From: Fluviibacter phosphoraccumulans_A
GTDB taxonomy: Bacteria > Pseudomonadota > Gammaproteobacteria > Burkholderiales > Rhodocyclaceae
NCBI GenBank assembly: GCA_036287865.1
Contig: CP126743.1
Location: 310,001-374,000 of the forward strand
Length of the DNA: 64,000 nt
Direction: 5' to 3'
This document shows positions 43,440 through 51,619 of this stretch, piece after piece. Numbering within the stretch: the stretch's first letter is position 1; the number at the start of each line of letters is the position of its first letter. The notes beneath the pieces are model-generated. The model did not search any database. It was not told the DNA's origin and worked only from the letters and a program-made list of their open reading frames with translations. The position numbers and the translations under genes were made by a program.

Positions 43440-44518
43440 TTAGTGGTTGCCTGCCTGTTGCCGGAACTGGATGGCTTCGCCTATATGCGCGGCACTAATC
43501 TGTTCGGCACCTGCCAGATCAGCAATGGTGCGAGCAAAGCATAGGAGTCGGTGATAAGCGCGTGCAGATAGACCCAGTCGGTTAACGGCTTGGTTGAGTA
43601 GGGTTTGTCCGGCGTCATCCGGTTTGGCATGCCTTTCCAGGTCTTTGCTATCGAGTCGGGCGTTGATAGTCCCTTGCCTTTGGAGGGCAATGGTCACAGC
43701 CGCAATAACGCGTTCATGCACGGTGCTTGAGCTTTCACTGGGGCCGCCTGTGCCAAATCTGTGGAGGAGAGCGCGGGCACTTCGATGCATAAATCGATGC
43801 GGTCCAGCAGTGGGCCAGACAGCCGGTTGCGGTAGCGTTGTACTTGTTTCGGGGTGCAATGACAAGCTCGGGTCGGGTGGCCCTGATAACCGCAGGGGCA
43901 GGGATTCATCGCTGCCACCAGTTGAAAGGCTGCCGGGTAGCTGGCACGGCGGTTGGCGCGAGCGATGTGCACTTCGCCAGTTTCAAGCGGTTCGCGGAGC
44001 GATTCAAGGACGCGTCGGTCAAACTCGGGGAGCTCGTCCAGAAATAGCACCCCACCGGTAGCGAGTGAGATTTCTCCGGGCAACGCCTGGCTACCGCCAC
44101 CAATCACCGCGGTGGGTGAAGCGCTGTGGTGTGGCGCGCGGAATGGGCGCTCACCAAATCGTTCGGGGTTAAAGATGCCGACGAGCGAGAGAATGCCCGC
44201 AAATTCGTAGTCATTCAGATTCTGCGCCGGCAGTTGACCGGATGCCGCTAGCAAGCTCAGTGCGATCGGTAAATCGAAACGCCCTGAGTCTTTGGGTAGA
44301 TCGGCGGGTGCCAGATTCACGATAATGCGGCGGGCGGGGAATTCAAAACCAGAACTGAGCAATGCCGCACGAACCCGATCGCGTGCTTCACGCACCTCGG
44401 CATCTGCCAAGCCAACCAGGCTGAAAGCAGGCAAGTCGTTGGCTACGTGCACCTCGACAACAACGGGTGGTGCCTGAAGGCCATCCAGCGCTCGTGTATG
44501 AATGAGCACCAGCGTCAT
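43440..44518 (-). pseudogene. comM: YifB/ComM family ATPase with internal deletion and frameshift
   Basis: ComM is a hexameric AAA+ helicase that promotes branch migration in natural transformation. The start (LVLIHTRALDGL, PAFSLVGLADAEVREARDRVRAAL) and the later part (RPFRAPHHSASPTAVIGGG, GVLFLDELPEFDR, AAMNPCPCGY) are clear, but residues between YEFAGILSL and VGIFNPERF, roughly 130 in family members and including Walker A, are missing. A second lesion near 43718-43735 shifts the frame just before TVHERVIAAV, and the C-terminal domain continues to 43440 in the other frame. The protein cannot hydrolyse ATP. Order comM-ubiK-torF is typical for the group. Confidence 0.88.
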
Positions 44519-44521
44519 AAC

Positions 44522-44758
44522 TTACTTGGCGTTCTTTTCCAGTTCATCCAGGCGGGCGGTGAGCTGATCTACCAGCTGGCGAGTGCGGGCCAGCACATTG
44601 GCTTGAGTGTCGAATTCTTCACGTGTTACCAGATCGAGCTTGCTGAAGAAACTGCTCATCATGCTGCGGACATTCTTTTCGATATCGGCGGCCGTGCTGT
44701 TGGCGATGAGGCCAGAAACGCGTTGGGTGAAATCTTCAAACATTTTTGGGTTAAGCAT
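44522..44758 (-). CDS. ubiK: ubiquinone biosynthesis accessory factor UbiK (BMFP domain)
   Basis: UbiK (YqiC, DUF526) is a small trimeric coiled-coil protein that supports aerobic ubiquinone synthesis with UbiJ. From ATG 44758 the protein has 78 residues, with the usual FEDFTQRVSGLI start, FFSKLDLVTREEFDTQ and a C-terminal coiled coil with heptad leucines (LVDQLTARLDELEK). An upstream in-frame extension of 33 residues is unlike the family and was rejected. It sits directly upstream of comM, with 3 bp between. Confidence 0.9.
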   Translation of the reverse strand: MLNPKMFEDFTQRVSGLIANSTAADIEKNVRSMMSSFFSKLDLVTREEFDTQANVLARTRQLVDQLTARLDELEKNAK

Positions 44759-44849
44759 CTTGCATAGCTCCGCAGTTAACCGAGTTTTATGCAGTCTAGC
44801 ATGCAGGGTGTGCATTATTAAGCCAGTTGCGTCTGGCGCATGGGTTTTG

Positions 44850-44866
44850 TGCACCACCCTGGTGCG
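44850..44866. promoter_or_regulatory. NtrC-type enhancer site 1
   Basis: GCACCA-CCC-TGGTGC (44851-44865) is a perfect inverted repeat matching the NtrC consensus TGCACC-N5-GGTGCA. It lies about 190 bp upstream of the sigma-54 promoter of torF, normal for an enhancer. Confidence 0.75.
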
Positions 44867-44902
44867 ATAAGGGTTCCTTAAGGTGGCAATGCCCCGTCAC
44901 GG

Positions 44903-44920
44903 TGCGTACGAATTGGTGCA
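44903..44920. promoter_or_regulatory. NtrC-type enhancer site 2 (one strong half-site)
   Basis: The right half TTGGTGCA is perfect and the left half (TGCG) partial. Spacing of 54 bp from site 1, about five helical turns, would put both on the same DNA face. Confidence 0.5.
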
Positions 44921-45051
44921 TTGCGATAAATCGTCGTTTGCTATTGGGGGGTAAAAATCCTCAGGCTTCTCCTGTTTTATACGGTGGGCGCACATTAAAT
45001 AGTCTAAATTAAACAGCGAGTTACATATTGTATTTGGCGAAAAAGTAAAAG

Positions 45052-45068
45052 TTGGCACGGTCTGTGCA
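45052..45068 (+). promoter_or_regulatory. sigma-54 promoter of torF
   Basis: TTGGCACGGTCTGTGCA matches YTGGCACGRNNNTTGCW at all but one position, with GG and GC separated by exactly 10 bases (-24/-12). Transcription would begin near 45079, about 40 bp before the torF start. The 361-bp ubiK-torF gap holds this and the two NtrC-like sites and no gene. Confidence 0.85.
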
Positions 45069-45119
45069 TTAAGAGCACCGTAGCAATTCAATTTTTTCTT
45101 TTCGCATAAGGATATGACC

Positions 45120-46010
45120 ATGACCTTTAAGAAGACGCTTCTCGCAGCATCCCTCGCTGCACTCTCGATGGCCGCTGTTGTTCAAGTTACGGGCGATGCC
45201 GCACAGGACTCGGCTGATGCACCAGCATCGACGGATTGGGCGCTGACTGCCAACGTTAACCTGGCCAGTAGCTATCGTTTCCGTGGCATTAACCAAACCT
45301 TCAATCAGCCTGCTATCCAAGGCGGTGTTGATTTAACGATGCCGTATGGTTTCTACGTGGGTAACTGGAACTCGAACGTCAATGGTAATGCGGCTGGCAT
45401 GTACGGCGGCAACATCGAGATGGATTTCTATGGCGGTTGGAAGTACAACTTCACGGAGGATGTGGGTCTGGATACTGGCCTGATGAACTATTTTTATCCA
45501 GGTAGCAATATGTCAGGGACCGGTCTGACCCAGCCTAACCCAACGTCTTACAGCTATCGACCAGGCATGGCTTACAACCTTGAGTACTACATTAGTGGTA
45601 ACTGGAAGACTGTGAGCTTGAAACAGTTCTTTGCTCTTACCGATTACTTTAATAATCAAGGTATGAACGGTGCAAGTACAGCCGGGTCTGGCTACACCGA
45701 TCTTCGTGGAACTTATGATCTGAGCGATGTTGCTCCAATGTTAGGTGGCTTTGGTTTGCTGGGTCATGTTGGTTACTTCTACATGAACAAATATAGCCAA
45801 GCGAATTATGCGGATTGGGAGTTGGGTGTAACCAAAGACTTCGGTTCGGGTTGGAATGGCAAAGTTTCGTACATTCAGGCCGCAACCAACGGCAATTGTA
45901 ATACTAGCAGCGGCGCTCAGTTTTACTGCTTCACAAAGAATCCTGGGTCGTCGACTACCGAAAACGCTGGTCATGCAACCTACATGATCACTGTTGGCCG
46001 TACGTTCTAA
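45120..46010 (+). CDS. TorF-family putative porin
   Basis: A 296-residue secreted protein with a signal peptide (residues 1 to about 25) and a beta-barrel-type body: VNLASSYRFRGINQTFNQPAIQGGVDL near the N-terminus matches the TorF (Gcw_chp, PF09694) family, followed by YVGNWNSNV and a C-terminal strand ending TVGRTF, a typical outer-membrane signature. ATG 45120 was chosen over ATG 45114 because AAGGA lies 7 bp upstream of it. In related bacteria the gene precedes glnK-amtB and is nitrogen-regulated, which fits its sigma-54/NtrC promoter. Here an IS element follows instead. Confidence 0.85.
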   Translation: MTFKKTLLAASLAALSMAAVVQVTGDAAQDSADAPASTDWALTANVNLASSYRFRGINQTFNQPAIQGGVDLTMPYGFYVGNWNSNVNGNAAGMYGGNIEMDFYGGWKYNFTEDVGLDTGLMNYFYPGSNMSGTGLTQPNPTSYSYRPGMAYNLEYYISGNWKTVSLKQFFALTDYFNNQGMNGASTAGSGYTDLRGTYDLSDVAPMLGGFGLLGHVGYFYMNKYSQANYADWELGVTKDFGSGWNGKVSYIQAATNGNCNTSSGAQFYCFTKNPGSSTTENAGHATYMITVGRTF

Positions 46011-46023
46011 TCAAGTCCGACAC

Positions 46024-46048
46024 GGGGTTCATCTTCACGGTGAGCCCC
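46024..46048 (+). other. hairpin after torF
   Basis: An 8-bp stem with one G-T wobble (GGGGTTCA with TGAGCCCC) and a 9-base loop lies 14 bp after the torF stop. No T-run follows, so it may be an mRNA 3' stabiliser between torF and the former downstream gene. Confidence 0.45.
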
Positions 46049-46066
46049 ATCAGAATCAAATTACAT

Positions 46067-46082
46067 AAGGAACCAGTTCATG
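46067..46082 (+). pseudogene. residual ribosome-binding site and ATG of a gene destroyed by the IS (probably glnK)
   Basis: AAGGAA, a 7-base spacer and ATG (46080-46082) stand directly against the left terminal repeat of the IS. Position after torF, where relatives carry glnK-amtB, makes glnK the likely victim. Only the start codon survives, so the identity is inference. Confidence 0.35.
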
Positions 46083-46846
46083 CGCTGTATTCAGATTGTT
46101 GGTTGATGAATTATTATATCATTTTTACCTAAATGCTAAGTGAGAGCGAAGATGGATAGCCAGTCCTTTCAAAAACTTGTGAACGAACTGGAAGGTCTGA
46201 CACCAACGCAGCGCGAAGCGCTGATGACCCGAGTGAGAACGCTCGCGGATCACGACGATAGTCAGCGACTAATCGATGAGCGACTTGGTGGTCAGATTCA
46301 TTGCCCTCACTGTGCAAATGATGCCATTGTGAAATTTGGTAAGCTGCGGGGGCAGCAACGCTAAAAAGAGATCCCCCGTTCACCAAAAAAGCGGGGCGGT
46401 CCAGATAAGGACATGCCAGCAACAAAGAGGGTGCCTGTGCTGGTTGCAATGCAACGTGGCAGTCGCTTAACCCATGACTGTGTGTTGGATTCCGTCAATG
46501 CCTTTGCTTTGACGGCGGCATTACGTCCCGCATTGAGCAAAGATGCGGTACTCAGCAGCGATGGCAACCCTGGCTATGGTGTCGCCGCAAGAACTCTTGG
46601 TATTGAGTCTGGCTAGTTATCATGGCCCAGGTGGAACGGAATCTTGGCATGTACAGAACGTCAACGCCTATGACAGCCGCCTAAGAACCTGGATGGTGCG
46701 ATTCAAAGGCGTCGCCACCAAGTATCTGCACAATTACCTCGGGTGGCGTCGATTCATTGATCGCTTTCGCGACAATGTCACTGCACAGCAGTTCCTGTTT
46801 CATGCGCTACGAACTGAGTACGTCAACTTATAATCTGAATACAGCG
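46083..46846 (+). mobile_element. degenerate IS1595-family (ISXO2-like) insertion sequence
   Basis: The element is bounded by 15-bp perfect inverted repeats (46083-46097 and 46832-46846). The transposase is in pieces: 46152-46364 has the zinc-ribbon start (QIHCPHC, IVKFG), the frame from 46413 has VPVLVAMQRG and LSSDGNPGY, and the tail to 46833 has HVQNVNAYDSRLRTWM and ATKYLHNYLGW, the IS1595 pattern. A central part is deleted, so the IS is about 760 bp and immobile. No 8-bp direct repeat flanks it, which suggests recombination between copies rather than a simple insertion. Confidence 0.85.
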
Positions 46847-46848
46847 GG

Positions 46849-47886
46849 CTAGCCTGGGCTAACGGGCGTATTGCAGGAATTAGCGGTATTCTGGGGCATG
46901 TCGTTGAGCTGATCGTTCAGCAAAAACAGCTGCCGTGCCATGACGTTATTGGAGTACTTATTAATATCGCGAACCAGTTGTGCCACCGGTTGCGACTCGG
47001 TGCTCGCCAGTAACGTTGCGCCGGCGGGTTTGGTGCCGCTCACGGTTTTGCTGTTCCAGCTACCGCCCATTTCCTGCCAGAGGCCACGGATTAATGCCTC
47101 GGCATATTTATTGGCGCCGGACTCACCGGCCAACTCAGGCTCGTGCGCTGCTAACTGCAACGTTTGTGGTGTGCAGGAGCGCGGGAACTTACCCTTCAAT
47201 GTAATGCGGAAGTTGCCACTGATCGAACTTTGTACGGCATTTTTCCAGTCGCTGCAGGGTCAGACACCTAATTGCAACTGGTTATCCACCGAAGTGCCAG
47301 CCAAGGGCGTGTCCAGTCGAGCCAATGCGACGCCGTTCTGTGGCGTGAGCACCACCTGAATGGCCCGGAAATTCAGCAGCAGCGCATCCGGTCCTACGTT
47401 ATAAGGCCGCATTGGTTTGCTATCAAAAGCCATCGGGTCAAAAGGCAGGGCAGAGGCTGGGCCAAAGCGCGAGCGGTCCAGCACGATGTTGCCATTAATC
47501 TGTTGCAGCCCCTGGGCGCGTAGCTGGCGCAATAAAGACGATAAACGTTCCACCGTTAACGAGGGGTCGCCGCTGCCAACAATAATGAGATCGTTGCCGT
47601 TTTGCCAGGCTTCGGTCTTGAGCGTTGTGGCGGGCCCCAGCCGCACCAGCGCCGCATAGGTGGTATAGAGTTTGGCGGTAGAGGCGGTCAGACGAAGTGT
47701 ATTCGCGTTAAGCGCCCAGCCCTTGGTGTTGCTTTCTAGCGGTTGCGAAACCACGCTCACATGAGCGGCAGAGATATCCACTGCGGCCAGGGCGCGCACA
47801 AAACGGGCGAGGGCGGCATCTTCCTGTGCCGAGACAGCGGGCGCAATGCCGAATAGAATAGCGATACAAATCAACAGGTTTTTCAT
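46849..47886 (-). pseudogene. dacB: D-alanyl-D-alanine carboxypeptidase/endopeptidase (PBP4), internal stop and 3' truncation
   Basis: PBP4 trims and cleaves peptidoglycan cross-links in the periplasm. ATG 47886 begins a signal peptide (MKNLLICIAILFGIAPAVSA). The active-site SxxK is present in TASTAKLYTT and the SxN motif in KYSNNVMARQ. The frame is interrupted by TGA at 47260-47262 (before PCSDW). After the SxN the reading departs from the family and ends 2 bp outside the IS end, so the KTG motif and roughly the last third are missing. Adjacent to the IS on its right side, this gene was very probably cut by the same rearrangement. Confidence 0.85.
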
Positions 47887-47896
47887 GGAGTCGATT

Positions 47897-48340
47897 ATGC
47901 CAGCCAATGTGTTCCCGTTTCAGCGCCGCGCACGTGCAATGTTGGCAGGGCTGGCCGTTGCGCTCTCTGCCACTGCGTGCGCACCGAATTTAATGCAGGT
48001 CGGCATCAGCACCCAGCTCGATAACTACATGGATCGCATCAGCAAAAACTGCGGCAATATGTACATCAATGGCTTTCAGGTCTGGGTGATAGCGCAGGGT
48101 GAATCGGCCGATGCCAGCTATCAGGAATACTTTCTGGATCAGGCCTCCATGTTGCTCTACGGCACCATTACACCGGAACAGTACATCGCCGACATGAGCG
48201 GCTACTTCGATGACATGAGCCCGCGAGGCATGAAAGCCTACCAGTGCATCGTCGCCCAGTTGCCAACTCAAGCGCCACAAGTGCCCAAGATTTACCGTGA
48301 GGTCATGAAGGCCGCACCGCAAGTCTCCGGTAACGACTAA
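47897..48340 (+). CDS. putative lipoprotein of unknown function
   Basis: A 147-residue protein starting at ATG 47897, with a basic start, a hydrophobic core (MLAGLAVALSATAC) and a Cys at about residue 29 as lipidation site. The mature part (QLDNYMDRISKNCG, YFLDQASMLLYGTITPEQY) is helical and acidic, with no domain I can name. It overlaps nothing but is only 10 bp from the start of divergent dacB. It lies 8 bp before the first LPS glycosyltransferase. Confidence 0.65.
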   Translation: MPANVFPFQRRARAMLAGLAVALSATACAPNLMQVGISTQLDNYMDRISKNCGNMYINGFQVWVIAQGESADASYQEYFLDQASMLLYGTITPEQYIADMSGYFDDMSPRGMKAYQCIVAQLPTQAPQVPKIYREVMKAAPQVSGND

Positions 48341-48348
48341 GTCACCGC

Positions 48349-49512
48349 ATGAAGCTGGCCATTGCCCGGCAGCGCTATAACCCCTTCGGGGGTGCGGAGC
48401 GCTTTGTCGAAGGGGCGCTCGATGCACTAGGCCAAACGGGCGAGGTGGATGTCACCTTGCTTACGCGCGCCTGGGAAGAAACTGCGCCTACAACGGCGAA
48501 TCGTCATGTGGAAATCGTTAATCCGTCTTATCGGGCTCTGTCCTTTGGCCGGGTGAACCGGGATTGTAGCTTTGCCAGCGCCGTTGCCCAGATCATCCGC
48601 GAGAACCGGTTCGATCTGGTGCAGGCGCACGAGCGTATCCCGGGGTGTCACATCTTCCGGGCGGGTGATGGTATTCACGCCGCCTGGCTGCGGCACCGCC
48701 AGGCCGACCAACCCGTGCTCAGCAACTGGTGGCAAAAACTGGATCCTTATCACGCATACACCGTTGAGGCCGAGCGCGCCATGTTTGCGCACAGCAACCT
48801 GCGGGCAGTCATTTGCAACTCCCGTATGGTGGCCAACGAAATCCGTGCCGAATACGGATTGGCGCCAGAAAAGCTGCATATTGTTTACAACGGTGTCGAT
48901 TTGCAAAAATTTAGCCGTGAAAATGTTGCCAAGCTGCGCGAAAACACAAGAAATCAGTTTGCTATCCCGCAGTCGGTACCGCTCATTCTGTACGTGGGCA
49001 GCGGCTATCAGCGTAAGGGGGTTGCCCCCTTGCTGAGCGCAATGGCCCAGCCAGAATTAAGAGCGAGCGGTGCCTGGCTGGCCATCGTGGGTGTCGATAA
49101 ACACCTGGAGCGCTACAAACAGCTTGCAGGGAAACTCAACGTCGCTGATCGGGTGGTCTTCGCTGGCGCGCAAAAAGATGTAGCCGCCTGGTATGGGGCG
49201 GCCGATGTGTTTGCCTTGCCCACGCAATACGATCCCTGTCCGAATGCCGCATTAGAAGCACTGGCCTGTGGTTTACCAACGCTCACCAGCCCCACCTGTG
49301 GTGTGGCAGAGCTTATTACAGACCCCTTGGCCGGCGCCGTGGTATCGTCGCAAGACCCGGCCACCATGGCATCGGCTTTGGTGCATTTGCTCGAGGTAAC
49401 CAGCTTGCCGGATGAAGTAGCGGCTAAGGCAGTGCGGCATTGTGTGGCGCATCTTTCCTGGGTTGCCATGTCGCAGCAATTACAGACCCTGTATGCCGAG
49501 TTAGCCGCCTAA
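48349..49512 (+). CDS. glycosyltransferase family 4 (LPS core, WaaG-like)
   Basis: A 387-residue GT4 retaining glycosyltransferase with the GT-B fold. The N-terminal acceptor domain opens with RQRYNPFGGAERF and the C-terminal nucleotide-sugar domain has VGSGYQRKG, a donor-binding PTQYDPCPNAALEALACGLPTL with the catalytic acidic pair, and GVAELI. RQRYNPFGGAER is typical of betaproteobacterial LPS core transferases. It is the first gene of the core locus, followed by a small antisense gene and msbA. Confidence 0.87.
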   Translation: MKLAIARQRYNPFGGAERFVEGALDALGQTGEVDVTLLTRAWEETAPTTANRHVEIVNPSYRALSFGRVNRDCSFASAVAQIIRENRFDLVQAHERIPGCHIFRAGDGIHAAWLRHRQADQPVLSNWWQKLDPYHAYTVEAERAMFAHSNLRAVICNSRMVANEIRAEYGLAPEKLHIVYNGVDLQKFSRENVAKLRENTRNQFAIPQSVPLILYVGSGYQRKGVAPLLSAMAQPELRASGAWLAIVGVDKHLERYKQLAGKLNVADRVVFAGAQKDVAAWYGAADVFALPTQYDPCPNAALEALACGLPTLTSPTCGVAELITDPLAGAVVSSQDPATMASALVHLLEVTSLPDEVAAKAVRHCVAHLSWVAMSQQLQTLYAELAA

Positions 49513-49742
49513 GAGCGAAGCAGTCCTTTAAACACGTCTAGAGCTGGTATGAGTTTGCCATCAGCGACTTCCGCATCGCCAATTGCCAAGATTTTTAGAA
49601 GTGTCAACGTTTCTTGCCTTTTACTGTCTAAGTTTGGGTCATTAAAAGGTTTGTTTTCGGTGGAATGTGGCATATCGAATCTGCTTAATTGATCTTTGAT
49701 GAATATAGTTATTTTATGCGCATCGGAAAAGCCCTTGGGCAA
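49509..49742 (-). CDS. Phd/YefM-type antitoxin-like small protein
   Basis: The tail (LLKILAIGDAEVADGKLIPALDVF) resembles the C-terminus of many antitoxins of the Phd/YefM and related families. The full frame is 77 residues; ATG 49673 (MPHSTEN) would give 54. There is no recognisable toxin in either neighbouring gap, so it is orphan or a remnant. It is opposite in direction to its neighbours, overlaps the end of the glycosyltransferase gene by four bases and is more AT-rich. Confidence 0.4.
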   Translation of the reverse strand: MPKGFSDAHKITIFIKDQLSRFDMPHSTENKPFNDPNLDSKRQETLTLLKILAIGDAEVADGKLIPALDVFKGLLRS

Positions 49743-49843
49743 ACAGATGTTTTAGGCTCAAAGCGCTACAGTATACGTGTTGCGATCAAGTACAATACGG
49801 GGGTTAAGTCCGGGGCCTGCCCGGACGTCTGCCGGACACATGA

Positions 49844-51619
49844 ATGCGACTGGTTAACCCCGAAACTCTCATACTCTATCGCCGCCTCTTAGGTTACACG
49901 CGTGCGTACTATAAAGCGCTCGCCGCGGGCATGGTTCTGGCCGCATTATCTGCTGCAATAGAACCACTGTTGCCAGCGTTGATGAAGCCGATGCTGGACG
50001 ATGGGTTCAAGTTCGGCGAACAAAGTCCTTTGCTCTGGTTGCCCTTTGCTGTTGTGGGTATCTTTTTTCTGCGGGGCGCGCTGGGGTTTGGCTCAACCTA
50101 CATCATTGCCTGGGTGCAGACCAAAATCGTCTTCCAGATGCGTCTGGAAATGTTTGCCCGCCTGGTGCAGCTGCCCAGCAGCTTCTTTCAGCGAGAACCT
50201 TCTGCCAAAACCATTAATCGCATCACCAATGATGTGAATGGGGTCACATCGGCAGCCACAACCGTGCTGACTACCCTGATTAAAGACGGTGTTACGGTCA
50301 TTGGCCTGTTGGTCTGGTTGCTCTATCTGAATTGGCAGCTTATGCTCATTTCCGTCTCGGTTGTGCCAGTGCTCCTGGTCTCAGTACGCAAACTCAGCAA
50401 ACGCCTGCGTCGGTTGATGCATGCCGAGCACGACAACATGGTCATGATGACCATGTCTGTGCAGGAAGCCATTTCTAACCAGAAAGTTATTAAAGTCTAT
50501 GGTGGCGAGAAGCAGGAAGTGGCCCGCTTTGAAGGCGTTGCCAACTACCTGCGTGGCATCTTCATGCGCGGCGCCATCACGGCGGCGCTTGGCACACCCA
50601 TTACGCAGCTGTCTTCGGCGTTGGCCGTGGCCATCATTATCTCGGTCGCTATGATCCAGTCGGCCGAAGGTATGACTACCATCGGTGGCTTTGCATCATT
50701 TATCACGGCCACACTAATGATGAATGCACCGCTCAAACGGTTATCTGACCTTAATGCACCGGTGCAACGCGGGTTGGCTGCTGCCGAGCATGTCTTTGCC
50801 CTGCTCGATGAACCCGCTGAGCGTGATACAGGTTCGGTAACGCTGGATGAGGTGCGAGGCGAAATTATCTTTGATAACGTCAGCTACCGGTACCCGGAAG
50901 CCGAGCGAGATGCCATTAACCACATCAACCTCACCGTCAAACCCGGTGAGCGCATTGCCCTGGTGGGGCCATCGGGTGGTGGTAAAAGCACCTTCGCTAA
51001 CCTGCTGCCTAACTTTCTGCATGCGACTAGCGGCGAAATTCGTATTGATGGCCACCCCATTGACAGCATTCACTTGCAGAGCCTGCGTCAGCAAATGGCA
51101 TTGGTCACACAGGAAGTGCTGCTCTTTAACGACACCATTGCTAACAACATTGCTTTTGGTGCAACACGCCAGCTCAGCCTAGAAGAAATTCGTGCGGCGG
51201 CTAAAGCGGCGCATGCACTGGAATTTATCGAAGCGCTACCAAATGGGTTTGACACGATGGTGGGTGAAAGCGGTATGCGCCTTTCCGGCGGCCAACGTCA
51301 GCGCATCGCCATTGCCCGTGCCATGTTGAAGAATGCACCGATTCTCATTCTGGATGAAGCCACTTCGGCGCTCGATAACGAATCTGAGCGTTATGTGCAG
51401 CAGGCGCTGGATGAACTCATGGTGGGCCGCACCAGCTTTGTGATTGCGCACCGTCTGAGTACCATTGAAAATGCCGATCGCATCGTGGTGCTTAAAGAGG
51501 GCCGTATTGCTGAAATAGGCACCCACAGCGAACTACTCGCATTGAATGGCATCTACGCCTACCTGCATCAAGGGCAGGGTGATGTAAAACCGGCGGCTAG
51601 CGAAACGGGTGCAGCCTGA
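49844..51619 (+). CDS. msbA: lipid A export ATP-binding/permease protein MsbA
   Basis: MsbA flips lipid A-core across the inner membrane. The 591-residue half-transporter has six transmembrane segments in residues 1-310, then an ATPase domain with Walker A GPSGGGKST, the Q-loop, signature LSGGQRQR, Walker B ILILDEATSALD and the H-loop in VIAHRLSTI. A TACAAT (49791-49796) lies 47 bp upstream but without a good -35. It is the first of a tightly coupled run of genes to 61487; the stop overlaps the next ATG by one base. Confidence 0.95.
   Translation: MRLVNPETLILYRRLLGYTRAYYKALAAGMVLAALSAAIEPLLPALMKPMLDDGFKFGEQSPLLWLPFAVVGIFFLRGALGFGSTYIIAWVQTKIVFQMRLEMFARLVQLPSSFFQREPSAKTINRITNDVNGVTSAATTVLTTLIKDGVTVIGLLVWLLYLNWQLMLISVSVVPVLLVSVRKLSKRLRRLMHAEHDNMVMMTMSVQEAISNQKVIKVYGGEKQEVARFEGVANYLRGIFMRGAITAALGTPITQLSSALAVAIIISVAMIQSAEGMTTIGGFASFITATLMMNAPLKRLSDLNAPVQRGLAAAEHVFALLDEPAERDTGSVTLDEVRGEIIFDNVSYRYPEAERDAINHINLTVKPGERIALVGPSGGGKSTFANLLPNFLHATSGEIRIDGHPIDSIHLQSLRQQMALVTQEVLLFNDTIANNIAFGATRQLSLEEIRAAAKAAHALEFIEALPNGFDTMVGESGMRLSGGQRQRIAIARAMLKNAPILILDEATSALDNESERYVQQALDELMVGRTSFVIAHRLSTIENADRIVVLKEGRIAEIGTHSELLALNGIYAYLHQGQGDVKPAASETGAA

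Noticed and set aside
46083..46846. Active transposon
   Set aside because: Transposase is split over several frames and lacks a central portion, so the element is immobile by itself.
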